64,000 nucleotides of DNA from CANIGN01 sp041391385 (GTDB lineage Bacteria; Bdellovibrionota; UBA2428). The notes below the pieces were generated by a model. That model was not told the origin of the DNA. It worked only from the letters and a program-made list of their open reading frames with translations, and did no database searches. This document shows positions 17,744-26,994 of the stretch, piece after piece. The stretch covers positions 62,001 through 126,000 of the forward strand of contig JAWKOD010000004.1 in assembly GCA_041391385.1 (NCBI GenBank), given 5' to 3'. How positions within the stretch are numbered: position 1 is the first letter of the stretch; every line of letters begins with the position of its first letter. The position numbers and the translations under genes were made by a program.

Positions 17744-19081
17744 CTATGGGGCTTTTGTTTCTTTGACGCTAACCTTTAATGTGCCTTGAAGCAGTTTTAC
17801 GCTTAATGTCTCACCGATTTTAACGCTGTCAGAATTTCGAACAAATTTTCCTGCTTCATTTTGAACAAGTGAAAATCCTCTCTCAAGTACCTTTAGAGGT
17901 GATATGGCATCTAGAAACGAAGCATATCTCTTTAACTCAGCTTTGCTAGAATCAATTTTCATCTGCATCGACTGCACAACGCGCGCCATATATTGCTCTA
18001 GAAGTTGTTTTTGAGCTTTGAGCTTTTGATGGGGGGCTCTTGAGAGAATTTGATTCCAAAGTAAATCAATTTTTTGCGAATAATCTTTAATTTTGTCGTT
18101 AAGATGTTGCTCAAGCGTATGAAGGCAGGTGTTAAAATCATTATTGATAACGCGTATGTCGGGAACGCTCTCACTCGCTGCATGTGTTGGTGTGGCTGCG
18201 CTCTTGTCGGCTACAAAATCGGCAAGTGTAAAATCAATTTCGTGACCAACAGCAGAAATTGTAGGAATTGAGCAGCTTGAGATTTTTCGAACAAGTTTTT
18301 CATCGTTAAAGCAGAAGAGGTCTTCGTAGCTTCCTCCGCCCCTCCCAATAATAAGAACATCAATAGGTTTAGTTTCTCGAGCATATCTTTCAGCATTTCC
18401 TATGGCGGATATAATTTCTCGAGGTGCGTTCTCGCCTTGAACAGCTGCATGAAAAAGCAAGATTTCAGCAAGAGGGTACTTTTGTGCAAAAATTCGAAGC
18501 ATATCTTGAAGAGCTGCTGTAGATTTTCCAGTAACAAGGCCAATTCGGGTTGCATGTGCTGGAATTACTTTTTTTCTTTCAAGCGCAAAGAGCCCCTCTT
18601 TTTGGAGTTTCTCTTTAAGTTGTTCAAATTTAAGTTGGAGAGCACCCATTCCAAGAGGCTCAATGCGTTCTGCTACGATTTGAAGTGATCCACCAGCTCC
18701 ATAGTAGTCAATGCTGCCTATAACGATCACTTCGAGGCCCATTTTAAGGTCAAAGGGAACTTTTTGAACGACGCCTTTCCAGACGACAACTCTAATTTGT
18801 GACGATTCATCTTTCAGGCCCATGTAGAGGTGCCCTGATCTGTGAATGCCTTTAAAGTCGCAGATTTCTCCACGAAGAGAGATTTGTTGATAGCGCGCAC
18901 GAAGGTTTTCGCGAAGATCTTTTGAAAGCTCTGAAACGGACCAAACTTTGGGGGCTTCTTGAGGTGTTTCTACTGGAGGTGCAGTAATCTTCACTTTTTC
19001 AGTGGAGGGAGCTTTTTCAAGATTATCTAAAAAAGATATCTGGTTTTTATCTTCTCGTGAGCGAGGGGCCATTAGCTCCAA
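17744..19081 (-). CDS. xseA: Exodeoxyribonuclease VII large subunit
   Basis: Large subunit of a single-strand exonuclease that also trims DNA ends in repair. It has an N-terminal OB-fold (about 45-140, VWSVSELSKDLRENLR...GEICDFKGI) and the catalytic domain with IGLVTGKSTAALQDML, DVLIIGRGGGSYEDLFCFNDE and PTISAVGHEIDFTLADFVADKSAATPTHAAE-type motifs, followed by a coiled coil. 445 residues is typical. No xseB small-subunit gene is next to it. The first ~45 residues form a low-complexity extension, so the true start could be further in. Confidence 0.94.
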   Translation of the reverse strand: MELMAPRSREDKNQISFLDNLEKAPSTEKVKITAPPVETPQEAPKVWSVSELSKDLRENLRARYQQISLRGEICDFKGIHRSGHLYMGLKDESSQIRVVVWKGVVQKVPFDLKMGLEVIVIGSIDYYGAGGSLQIVAERIEPLGMGALQLKFEQLKEKLQKEGLFALERKKVIPAHATRIGLVTGKSTAALQDMLRIFAQKYPLAEILLFHAAVQGENAPREIISAIGNAERYARETKPIDVLIIGRGGGSYEDLFCFNDEKLVRKISSCSIPTISAVGHEIDFTLADFVADKSAATPTHAASESVPDIRVINNDFNTCLHTLEQHLNDKIKDYSQKIDLLWNQILSRAPHQKLKAQKQLLEQYMARVVQSMQMKIDSSKAELKRYASFLDAISPLKVLERGFSLVQNEAGKFVRNSDSVKIGETLSVKLLQGTLKVSVKETKAP

Positions 19082-19083
19082 GC

Positions 19084-21297
19084 CTACTTGAATTGGGCGA
19101 TAAGGTCACGGTCTCCTACAACCCAGAGAAGGTCTTTTGGGCGAAGCTCCATAGAGGATTCAGGGTTAAAGATACGTTTTCCTTCACGCTCTATTCCCAC
19201 AATAAGGCCATTTAAGGTTTCTCGAACACCGCAGCTACGAATGGGCTTGAATGCAAATGGGGAGTCTTCGCTGATAACGAGAGTTTCTAATCCAAACTGC
19301 GGCCCAATTAGATTCTCTTTGGATTCGGTTTCTAGGTAGTCTTTGAGTTTATCGAGATCTTTTTCATGTCCGATGACATAAACTTTGTCTCCAGGGAGTA
19401 AGAGTTCGTCTCGATTCGGGGCTAAAATTGTTTGAGATCCGCGTTCAATAACGGCAACAGTAACACCATATTTTTCTTTGAGTTCGGCTCGTAAAAGTGG
19501 TTTAGCTACGACTTCTGAGTTGGGAGAGATGATAAAACTTTCGAGAACTGCATCCCATGGGACGAGTGAGGAGTATTTGTCTTTAGCTTTAGGGTTTTTG
19601 TTGGGCTCGCTGAGGTGCTCTGTGAACTGTCTCTCGATGCGCGCGTAAAGCCCTTCCGTAAGAAAAATGCAGACAGCACTTATCGATATAAGAACGAGGT
19701 GACCTTGGAACGTAATCGTCCATGCGTCTAGGGTGTGTGTGACAAGCACATAGAGAACGCTCACGAGAAAAAATTTCATAATGAGAGTCGCTGGTCGAAG
19801 GGCTCGAAGTCGGGATGTTTCTTCTGGATTCAATTTCTCAAGGCGTTTCGTGCCGCCGAGTAAAATACCTGCAAAAAAGGGTGCACTTACGATTAGGCCT
19901 GAGGCGGAAGCTGTGAAAGCAGCCCAAAAAGGTTCATCAAAGGAGTCAAAAATGAGATCAAGCCCCATTGCTCTAAGCGCTAGACAAAGTGCAACGATAA
20001 TAATGGAGTTAAGGATCCACCTGTATCCATAGACATCCATAATGAGTTTAAGAGCCGAGTAATTGCCTTGAGCTTTAAAAGCACTTTGATAGCGCTCCAT
20101 TTGAACGCGTAATTTATAGGGGATTTTTTTTGCAATATCGTCATCAATTAAGAGGGAGAGCTTCATTAAGAAAGGCGTGGTGAAAGTGGTAAGTGCAGAA
20201 ACAACAACGGCCACTCCATAGAGTGAGCTACTTGTAACGCCTAGTTTTTGGCCAAGAGTTGCGATAATGAATGAGAATTCTCCCATTTGAGCAAGTGAAA
20301 GAGCAGACTGGAGACTTATTTTTAAGCTTTGTCCTGATAAGAGCGAAGCCATTGTAACGGCAATAAGTTTTCCGCCAAAGACGAGTGCGAGTACTGAAAT
20401 AACAGTAATCGGGTGGTCTGAAATAACTGCCGGATTAAAGAGAATGCCGATAGAAACAAAGAATACAGCAGCAAAAAGGTCTCTTACAGGTGCGACAACG
20501 CGTTCAACGTTTTTACCGTCTGCTGTTTCTGCAAGGAGTGATCCCATGATAAAGGCTCCAAGTGCAGGTGAGAAGCCGGCGTGTGTTGCAACAAGCACCA
20601 TGAGGAGGCAAAGTCCGAGAGAGACGACAAGGGTGCTTTCATCATTTAAAAGAAGTCTGACTCTTTTCAAGAAAAGTGGAATAAAGAAAATTCCCAGTAC
20701 AAACCAGAGACCAAGAAAAAAACTTAATTTGATAACAGAGCCAAAGAGCTCAGCACCAGATACGTTTTGAGAAATTGAGAGAGTTGATAGTAAAACTAAA
20801 AGAAGTACAGCTAAGACATCTTCTACGATAATGATGCCGTAAACGTTGTCGATAAAGCGACGTCCTTTGATATTGAGCTCTCCAACACTTTTCATAATGA
20901 TTGAAGTAGATGAGATAGATACAATACCTCCCAGGAATAGGCTGTTAATCGAGCCAAAGCCAAGGAGTAGGCCAAGGCCGAAGCCTAGGCTGATCATGAT
21001 GCTCATTTCGATAATGGCAGTAAGTGCAGCCGAGATGCCTACTTGGGCCAGCTTTTTAAAGCTAAACTCGAGACCAAGGCTAAAAAGTAGGAATATCACG
21101 CCAATTTCAGCCCAGAGTTGTATTCCACTCGTATCTTGGATCGTTGGAAAAATGCTCAAGTGCGGTCCAATAAGGATACCGGTGATGATGTATCCAAGCA
21201 CTACGGGGAGTTTCAGTTGTTTGAAGAGTAGACTTACGAGTGCAGCTGCAACCAGAAGGACTGCCAAGTCTGAAATGAGCTGAGGAAGGTGTGGCAC
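19084..21297 (-). CDS. Monovalent cation:proton antiporter (CPA2 family) with TrkA-C domains
   Basis: Large membrane antiporter of the KefB/CPA2 type. The N-terminal Na_H_Exchanger domain (about 1-400) contains roughly twelve helices and the GFSPALGAFIMGSLLAET segment. A second membrane section (about 425-560) is not found in classical KefB. The C-terminus has two TrkA-C-like regulatory domains, about 595-665 (VTVAVIERGSQ...LLPGDKVYVIG) and about 670-737 (ETLNGLIVGIEREGK...RPKDLLWVVGD). There is no NAD-binding TrkA-N domain. Potassium or sodium export against protons is likely. It sits 2 bases before xseA, so the two may share a transcript. Confidence 0.88.
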   Translation of the reverse strand: MPHLPQLISDLAVLLVAAALVSLLFKQLKLPVVLGYIITGILIGPHLSIFPTIQDTSGIQLWAEIGVIFLLFSLGLEFSFKKLAQVGISAALTAIIEMSIMISLGFGLGLLLGFGSINSLFLGGIVSISSTSIIMKSVGELNIKGRRFIDNVYGIIIVEDVLAVLLLVLLSTLSISQNVSGAELFGSVIKLSFFLGLWFVLGIFFIPLFLKRVRLLLNDESTLVVSLGLCLLMVLVATHAGFSPALGAFIMGSLLAETADGKNVERVVAPVRDLFAAVFFVSIGILFNPAVISDHPITVISVLALVFGGKLIAVTMASLLSGQSLKISLQSALSLAQMGEFSFIIATLGQKLGVTSSSLYGVAVVVSALTTFTTPFLMKLSLLIDDDIAKKIPYKLRVQMERYQSAFKAQGNYSALKLIMDVYGYRWILNSIIIVALCLALRAMGLDLIFDSFDEPFWAAFTASASGLIVSAPFFAGILLGGTKRLEKLNPEETSRLRALRPATLIMKFFLVSVLYVLVTHTLDAWTITFQGHLVLISISAVCIFLTEGLYARIERQFTEHLSEPNKNPKAKDKYSSLVPWDAVLESFIISPNSEVVAKPLLRAELKEKYGVTVAVIERGSQTILAPNRDELLLPGDKVYVIGHEKDLDKLKDYLETESKENLIGPQFGLETLVISEDSPFAFKPIRSCGVRETLNGLIVGIEREGKRIFNPESSMELRPKDLLWVVGDRDLIAQFK

Positions 21298-21306
21298 TCT
21301 ATCAAT

Positions 21307-22116
21307 TTAATCGAAATTGTGGCGAATGGAGGAATTTTTCTTCGGAAAGAACAAAAAAAATGCAGAGGTCTTCTTCTTGTATTCAGCAAAATCTTTACGA
21401 CGAAGTTCAGCATTTTTTTCTGAGATTTTGATACCTGTAAAATAGTTCAAGAAAATGAACATTAATACAGGTGCACTGAGAGCCCACTGCGAGTAAGGTG
21501 CTTTGATTGTAAAAAGGTAGACTGCTACCCAGAAGAGCCATTCAAAAAAATAGTTTGGATGGCGGGAATACTTCCAAAGACCTTTTTGGCAAGTTGTGTT
21601 CGACTTGAGTAAGAGGTGTTTTTTGAGCTGTGAATCTGCAAGGCTTTCTCCCGCAATGGCCAAAAGACATAGCGCACTTGCAAATGCTTGCCATAGGGTA
21701 ATCGATGGGGAGTCAGCGTATGCAAGTATGCGTTGCGGCACTAAAAGTATGCTCACAAGCGCGGCATTCATGAGGAAAATAAATAAAGTCTTTTTTGACC
21801 AGGCTTTTGTTGGTGTCTTCCTTTTTATTTCTTCGTAGCGGCGATCTTCTCCTTTGGAGAGAAGAGTTCTAAAGAAAAGGTGAGTGCTCAATCTAAAGCT
21901 CCAAAAGAAGACAATCATTGAAAGAGCGAAAAGCGACTCTGATTGAAGCGTGTTTTTTGCTTCATATGCATGAACGAGGCTCCAGATTCCAATGGAACTT
22001 GACCAACAGAAATCAACCCATGAGATTTTTCCCTTAAAGTAAAAGAAGGACCAAAGTAATGAGAAAATGAGAATGTTTGTGGAAAGAATACTGAGGAAGT
22101 CAAATAAGAGAATCAT
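21307..22116 (-). CDS. DUF1295 membrane protein (steroid-reductase/ICMT-like)
   Basis: Integral membrane protein with about six helices and the DUF1295 pattern: WVDFCWSSSIGIWSLVHAYEA, a WSFRLSTHLFFRTL segment, RRYEEIKRK and the C-terminal GLWKYSRHPNYFFEWLFWVAVYL. The last motif is shared with isoprenylcysteine methyltransferases and 5-alpha-reductases and binds a nucleotide cofactor. The reaction is unknown; related genes often sit in lipid-modification clusters. Its start overlaps the stop of the SnoaL-like gene by 4 bases, so the two are a unit. 269 residues is normal. Confidence 0.87.
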   Translation of the reverse strand: MILLFDFLSILSTNILIFSLLWSFFYFKGKISWVDFCWSSSIGIWSLVHAYEAKNTLQSESLFALSMIVFFWSFRLSTHLFFRTLLSKGEDRRYEEIKRKTPTKAWSKKTLFIFLMNAALVSILLVPQRILAYADSPSITLWQAFASALCLLAIAGESLADSQLKKHLLLKSNTTCQKGLWKYSRHPNYFFEWLFWVAVYLFTIKAPYSQWALSAPVLMFIFLNYFTGIKISEKNAELRRKDFAEYKKKTSAFFLFFPKKNSSIRHNFD

Positions 22117-22634
22117 TTTTTCTCTTTCATTTTTCCTTTAACAAAGTGAATGATGTTTTTGAGAAACGGGATGCGTTCGTAAACAAAGCTACCCATGTCA
22201 AAATAGTCTCTGTGGTAAACGCATTTGTGGCTCTGGGTTGAGAATATCATGTGAGAGTTGCCCGTGACGGAGTACTCTTTTCCAGAATTTAAGTTCTTAC
22301 TTTTGAGAGTCATTTTCCAAAAAAGAACCTCTTCATTTCCGCTTTTGAGCTGTCGGTCAAATTCAAAGTGTACATATTCTGCTCCCTCGTAGAGATGAGA
22401 ATAGTAGTCTTTCATCGCTTTGAGTCCGCTTATTTTTCCAAGTGGATCTTGGAAGAGGATTTTTTCATCGTAGAATTCTTCTACGAGATTCATGGTTTTC
22501 GGGGATAGTTTAGAAAAGAACTCTTTGGAGTCTAATTTTTCTTGAGCCATGCCCCATGAAGTTTGAAGGATAAAAGTTGCAACGAAAAGCACTTTAATAA
22601 AATTTTTGATTTTTTTGTGATGAGTTAAGTGCAT
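22113..22634 (-). CDS. Exported SnoaL-like / NTF2-fold protein
   Basis: A 173-residue protein with a signal peptide (about 14-31, cleavage near GMAQ-E). The mature part fits a SnoaL-like NTF2 fold: VEEFYDEKILFQDPLGKISGLKAMKDYYSHLY is the typical start, followed by a curved sheet. It is coupled to the DUF1295 gene by a 4-base overlap. SnoaL-like and DUF1295 genes occur together in lipid-modifying clusters with cyclopropane-fatty-acid synthase homologues in other bacteria; here only this pair is present. Enzyme or binding function is unknown. Confidence 0.8.
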   Translation of the reverse strand: MHLTHHKKIKNFIKVLFVATFILQTSWGMAQEKLDSKEFFSKLSPKTMNLVEEFYDEKILFQDPLGKISGLKAMKDYYSHLYEGAEYVHFEFDRQLKSGNEEVLFWKMTLKSKNLNSGKEYSVTGNSHMIFSTQSHKCVYHRDYFDMGSFVYERIPFLKNIIHFVKGKMKEKK

Positions 22635-22803
22635 CTTAGTGCGTTTAAGCTATCATGTGACGTTTTTTAAATGAATCTCGCTTTAGCTCTAGCTTGGTCA
22701 TTGCCCTTTAATTACTCATCGCGTTTGATGCCTTGCCCAAAACACTCTTTGATACTCAGTGGCCGAGACTTGAATAATGTCCCTTAGCTTCTAAACTGGT
22801 CTG

Positions 22804-23187
22804 ATGAAAAGTCTTATAAGAACAGCACTCATTGCCTCTACATTTTTTGGATTTATGTTTTTAGCTTCTGCGCAGGTACAAAATTCACAGATTAAAAAAA
22901 TAAACATTAACTATTCAAGGCTTCTACTTCCAGTTGATCGTCAAGGTTTTGCGATTCCTCAGGCTATCATCGGTGGTCAGGTAGATTTTGAAGGTGTTGC
23001 GCCTGCATACGTAACGCTTATTATTGGTGGGCAAAGCTATACTCAGCCAACTGATAGACAAGGCTTCTTTTCTTTTCTTGCCTACACTGCGAATGCCTCA
23101 AATTATACTCTCGAAGCTTGGCTTGTCGGAGCTGAGACTGATGAATCTGGATCAGCTAAAATCACTGTTGAGAACGCCCTAAAGTAG
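22804..23187 (+). CDS. Small secreted protein of unknown function
   Basis: 127 residues with a clear signal peptide (about 5-23, cleavage near ASAQ-V). The mature domain has the pattern of a single Ig-like or carboxypeptidase-regulatory-like beta sandwich: GGQVDFEGVAPAYVTLIIGGQ, DRQGFFSFLA and YTLEAWLVG. The phrase DRQGF occurs twice (about 43 and 81). No catalytic residues are evident. It is 3 bases upstream of the DUF4112 gene and probably co-transcribed. Confidence 0.7.
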   Translation: MKSLIRTALIASTFFGFMFLASAQVQNSQIKKININYSRLLLPVDRQGFAIPQAIIGGQVDFEGVAPAYVTLIIGGQSYTQPTDRQGFFSFLAYTANASNYTLEAWLVGAETDESGSAKITVENALK

Positions 23188-23190
23188 TAA

Positions 23191-23652
23191 ATGCATAAAA
23201 ACGAAGCTGAGTTAGCTAGGCTTAATCGCTTAGCTAACTTGTTGGATTCAAAGTTCCGCATTCCTTATACCCAGTTTCGTATTGGATTAGATGGGCTTAT
23301 TGGCCTTGTCCCAATCTATGGTGATGTCGTAAGCTTTCTGCTTTCTTTTATTGTGATCGTGATGATTGCTCGAATGGGGGTTCCTACTTCTGTTCTTATT
23401 CGTGTTTGCATGAATTCTTTATTGGACTTTGTGATCGGTCTCGTGCCTTTTGCAGGAGACTTAGCGGATATCTTTTTTAAATCTAATTTAAGAAACGTTC
23501 GATTGGTCCAGCGCTACTATGCAACTCCTCAAAGGGTAAAGACTCAGTCTTTCCTGCTAATTTTAAGCCTGAGTGTTGGAATCTTGCTCATATTGCTCCT
23601 TGTGGTGGGTACTCTGCTATGGCTTGTATTTCAGCTCTTGAGTCAGATATGA
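23191..23652 (+). CDS. DUF4112 membrane protein
   Basis: 153 residues matching the DUF4112 family: LARLLD-like start (RLANLLDSKFRIP), RIGLDGLIGLVPIYGDVVSFLLS, then a second helix region DFVIGLVPFAGDLADIFFKSNLRN. The two repeated (G)LVP-x-x-GD motifs are the family signature. Two hydrophobic hairpins and one final C-terminal helix (about 122-150) are predicted. Function unknown. It begins 3 bases after the small secreted protein gene and precedes arfB by 11 bases, so three genes may form an operon. Confidence 0.87.
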   Translation: MHKNEAELARLNRLANLLDSKFRIPYTQFRIGLDGLIGLVPIYGDVVSFLLSFIVIVMIARMGVPTSVLIRVCMNSLLDFVIGLVPFAGDLADIFFKSNLRNVRLVQRYYATPQRVKTQSFLLILSLSVGILLILLLVVGTLLWLVFQLLSQI

Positions 23653-23663
23653 TTTAGAAAGTA

Positions 23664-24077
23664 ATGAGGCAAGAAATAACTCTTGGCCTTGAGGGTGAAG
23701 TCGATTTTAAGGCTATTCGTTCTCGTGGGCCAGGTGGACAAAATGTAAATAAAGTCTCTTCTGCGGCAATTGCTACCTGGAATTTTGAAGCTTCCCAGCT
23801 GCTCTCTGATCAAGAAAAGCATCTTATACGAACGAAGCTTCTTGGGTATCTCAATAAAGATGCTTGTTTGTATGTTCGCAGCGACGAGCATCGAGATCTT
23901 CTTCAAAACAAAGCACGTTGCATAGAAAAGCTAATTGAGCTTTTATCTCGGGCTTTTCATAGAGATAAACCTCGCAAAGCATCCAAACCTACTCGCGGCT
24001 CAAAAATTAGAAAACGAGAGCAAAAAACGCGTCGCTCTGAAATTAAAAAAGGCCGACAAAAAACGTGGAAGGATTAG
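23664..24077 (+). CDS. arfB: Alternative ribosome-rescue peptidyl-tRNA hydrolase ArfB
   Basis: Rescues ribosomes stalled on mRNAs without a stop codon by hydrolysing the peptidyl-tRNA. The catalytic GGQ is at 24-26 within SRGPGGQNVNKVSSA, as in release-factor-like proteins. Its 137 residues and very basic C-terminal tail (KPTRGSKIRKREQKTRR...) match ArfB/YaeJ, whose tail enters the empty mRNA channel, rather than a full release factor. Full-length RF1/RF2 are excluded by size. Confidence 0.92.
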   Translation: MRQEITLGLEGEVDFKAIRSRGPGGQNVNKVSSAAIATWNFEASQLLSDQEKHLIRTKLLGYLNKDACLYVRSDEHRDLLQNKARCIEKLIELLSRAFHRDKPRKASKPTRGSKIRKREQKTRRSEIKKGRQKTWKD

Positions 24078-24093
24078 CTATACTCTCGAATTG

Positions 24094-25794
24094 TTAATTG
24101 AGTTCATCCTCAAGATTTATATAATATTTATCGCTCGCAAGTTGATTGACGGAGTATCTCTTGTCGCCTTCTTTTTCTTGCTCCGCAAGGCGTCTACTTC
24201 GTTCTTTTTGATTTTTTACATACTGCATAGCCGTAGCTGTGACAAAAAACATAGCGTTGTCTTTCCGGTAGTTTGGAGGGACTTTTCTATAAGTTAAAGA
24301 TGGAGCCGTTTGAGGTGTAATTTTAAATTTATTAAAGTCTTTGAATTTTGCAGCAAAGTAAATACTTCCAACAGAGCGTCTGAATTTAAAATACCCTGGG
24401 AAATCAAAACTTCTCCAGTAGGCACGAAATGAGTTATTCGAAAGAGCCTTGTCATAAATACCGAGAAGATCTTCGCTGGATGCAACTTTGGATGCTTCAT
24501 CGAGCGTTTCTTGAATGTGTTTTTGAAAGTAGTTAAAGTTCGATAATATGCCTTGGTCCCAAGTGGGTCTTGCCTTTAATCTTTTGGCTTGTCTTAGAGC
24601 ACCTATTGAATTGATAACTCCGGCATCAAGAATATTTTTCAATTTCATTTTTTCAGGACTTTCTAGCAAGTCTAAGAAGTCGAGAGACTTTAAGGCTGCG
24701 AGACGTTTGTAAGTATCGTTGAGATCAAGGTAGCCATTGCGCATAAAATCGCTAAATTCTTTGTTACGTAGAGAATCTAAAAAAGTTTTACTCGTTAAAA
24801 AACTTGCTGCTTGCATCCATTCAGTTACGTTAGTGCTGGCTCGAGCACCCGCAATCGTTCCTTCGGTGAGACTTAAGTAGGTAGAGTATGCCGCGCCTGT
24901 AAGTGCATTTACATTTAACATGTCTGCACTAATGGTAGCGAGGTTTAGATAACTCAAGTTATCAGGGCCAAGGATCTTTTCAGCAGAGGCTTGAAAATTT
25001 GAATCACTAATTATGTCTTTGAGGTAGGGAATGTCATCACTGGGCGAAGCGTCTAAGGCTGAGTTTTTAACTAATCCTAAGAAGCTATCTTTTAGTGATT
25101 TTTGAGTATCTTCATTTAGAGAGTTAAATAAGAAATTATCTTGAAGTGATTTTTCTTTCCCACGAGGCATGTCGATTGAGTTGCGTGCAAAATCAACAAA
25201 TGAACTTTGAATGTTTGCTAAGCTTTTGTCTGATAAAAGACCTGCTGAAGTTTGTGCATAGTCAGCAAGCGCACTTGAGTATTTGCTAATGTCTTGCTGA
25301 AGGGAGCTGTCTCTGGGTTGATAGGCTTCTCGAATAGAAGATGCTGGGCCACTTGAACCATGTCCACCTCCTGTGAAGCTACCCGAAGATGCTCCCGTAG
25401 AAGCTGCAGTATTGGCTTTGGCTTGTGATAATTCTTTTAGCTTTTCCTGTGCCATTTCGAGTTTGGCTTTTTGAAGTATTTCTTCGACTTTAGAAGCCTC
25501 AACTTTTCCACCTTGGGCAGCAGCTTGAATTTCGTCTTTTACTTTTTGTTGTGCCTGAGGAGGTTGAAGTTGCTCAATTTCCTTTAGAATACCAGCCTCT
25601 GGACTATTGCCGGATTGAATGACAGGTGTGCTTCCGGCTCCGTCTAAGACTTTAGGGTCAATGAATTTTACACCATTAGCTGCACCTGCTGCTGCGGGCT
25701 GCGATGTGGGCAGTTGATTTGGGGGCTGCGCATTCGACATATTTAGTACCAGCCAGAAGGGTAATACTAATGCTAAGCGTGCAAAGACATTCAT
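24094..25794 (-). CDS. Large secreted protein of unknown function
   Basis: 566 residues with a signal peptide (about 5-22, cleavage near SNAQ-P). A Pro/Gln/Ala-rich linker (about 23-60) is followed by a predicted helical region (about 65-130) and a Gly/Ser patch (about 132-150). The long C-terminal part is helical and contains many Leu/Phe/Asp patterns but no motif I recognise. It converges on arfB and is divergent from the next secreted gene, with 205 bases between. Envelope or extracellular location is inferred from the signal only. Confidence 0.7.
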   Translation of the reverse strand: MNVFARLALVLPFWLVLNMSNAQPPNQLPTSQPAAAGAANGVKFIDPKVLDGAGSTPVIQSGNSPEAGILKEIEQLQPPQAQQKVKDEIQAAAQGGKVEASKVEEILQKAKLEMAQEKLKELSQAKANTAASTGASSGSFTGGGHGSSGPASSIREAYQPRDSSLQQDISKYSSALADYAQTSAGLLSDKSLANIQSSFVDFARNSIDMPRGKEKSLQDNFLFNSLNEDTQKSLKDSFLGLVKNSALDASPSDDIPYLKDIISDSNFQASAEKILGPDNLSYLNLATISADMLNVNALTGAAYSTYLSLTEGTIAGARASTNVTEWMQAASFLTSKTFLDSLRNKEFSDFMRNGYLDLNDTYKRLAALKSLDFLDLLESPEKMKLKNILDAGVINSIGALRQAKRLKARPTWDQGILSNFNYFQKHIQETLDEASKVASSEDLLGIYDKALSNNSFRAYWRSFDFPGYFKFRRSVGSIYFAAKFKDFNKFKITPQTAPSLTYRKVPPNYRKDNAMFFVTATAMQYVKNQKERSRRLAEQEKEGDKRYSVNQLASDKYYINLEDELN

Positions 25795-25999
25795 TTCAAA
25801 ATTTTAACATCCATTTTATGAGTTCCATGTGAATAACTTGTGAGTTTTGCGTTAAGGCCCAATATTGATTGAAGAACTGTAGTTTCTTTTTACGCTTTTT
25901 CTATGTCGTTCTTAAAAGTGGCTATAAAAGCAACAATCTTAACTTTGAATTAACAAAGCTTAATCTTTGTTTAATCAAGTTTTCGATAAGCTAATCTCT
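25795..25999. promoter_or_regulatory. Divergent intergenic region between two secreted-protein genes
   Basis: These 205 AT-rich bases separate two genes transcribed away from each other, so they should contain two promoters. A short inverted repeat ACAAAG-CTTAAT-CTTTGT lies at about 25953-25970. I cannot assign -35 and -10 boxes with confidence. Confidence 0.35.
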
Positions 26000-26980
26000 A
26001 TGAGAATTAAGAAATTATTTTTCTTTCCTTTTATTTTTTCAGTTTACTCGGCGATCGCACAAGATGTTGTAAGCCAAGCCCGTAGTACGGCCCCTCATAA
26101 AAGTACTCGGATAAATATCGATGCTATGCCGAGTGTTGTGACTGCTGCTCCCTCTCAATCCGACATCAAAGCATCGGAAACGCATAATTTAAGCAAGGGA
26201 ATGCCTTTGACGGCGGAGGAAGCGGTTGATGGTACTCTTGGTGAAAGCGCAGAGAGACTTTGGGCTACAAAAAATCCCGGTAAAAATCCTGATGAGAATT
26301 ATACGGAAATTCTCGCTATAAAAACGGCTATGGATAAAGCTTATCGTGATGGCTTAATTGGTGGCGGCAGTGTAGAGGCCAATTTTGTTGACCAAAAGTT
26401 AAAAGCCGTAAATGCAGGGTGGGAAATGCTCAACAATAAGCAAGCTCCTAGTGGCGCTATGGAGCCTGCTACGGCTTCTGAAGCTGCCACGCTGTCTACA
26501 CCAGCTAATACTCCAGTACCCGCAGCTTTAGCAGTGTCTAATCCAGAGTCACAAGATGCTATGAGTCATTCTCATAATCAGGCGACAGCCGAAACCCAGA
26601 GCCCAAGTGTGGCATCCAATGGAACTTTAAGAAGTGTTTGGAAAGATACAATATCAGATATTAGAACTGGAGCTGAATACCAAGCACTCTCTCCTGAAGC
26701 AAAGCGAAATTTTAATGAATGGGTTGCAAATATGAATGATTCTCAAATTGAAGCATCAATACATGAGAAGAATTCAATGACTCAAAATTTAAGTGGGGCC
26801 TCAAAAGAAGCTATGGGTGTAATTTTTCGCGAAGGTATTACGCAAGAAGCAATGAGTGCTTTGACGGATGCATCCGCTAAGTACCCAGTGGGACCAGTTG
26901 CTCCGTTATCTGGAGCAGGTCAAATAGTTTTTACCCCCTTATCTTCAACAGATAGTGTGAGCTTTAACTCTCCTAAGTAG
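26000..26980 (+). CDS. Secreted protein of unknown function
   Basis: 326 residues from the ATG at 26000; an in-frame TTG at 25967 would add 11 residues before a normal signal peptide, so the ATG is preferred. The signal (KKLFFFPFIFSVYSAIAQ) is followed by a mostly polar, Ala/Ser/Thr/Pro-rich protein that looks partly disordered, with a helical segment near 215-275 (SDIRTGAEYQALSPEAKRNF...). No domain recognised. It is 14 bases upstream of the next secreted gene, so the two are probably one operon. Confidence 0.68.
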   Translation: MRIKKLFFFPFIFSVYSAIAQDVVSQARSTAPHKSTRINIDAMPSVVTAAPSQSDIKASETHNLSKGMPLTAEEAVDGTLGESAERLWATKNPGKNPDENYTEILAIKTAMDKAYRDGLIGGGSVEANFVDQKLKAVNAGWEMLNNKQAPSGAMEPATASEAATLSTPANTPVPAALAVSNPESQDAMSHSHNQATAETQSPSVASNGTLRSVWKDTISDIRTGAEYQALSPEAKRNFNEWVANMNDSQIEASIHEKNSMTQNLSGASKEAMGVIFREGITQEAMSALTDASAKYPVGPVAPLSGAGQIVFTPLSSTDSVSFNSPK

Positions 26981-26994
26981 AAAGGTAATGCTTA

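Noticed and set aside
20444..20770. Long plus-strand ORFs opposite the CPA2 antiporter gene (also near 20846-21283)
   Set aside because: They are antisense to a well-supported membrane-protein gene and their Arg/Ser/Pro-rich sequences are typical shadows.
22635..22803. Possible tRNA or small RNA in the 169-base gap
   Set aside because: No cloverleaf or clear hairpin pattern could be found by eye.
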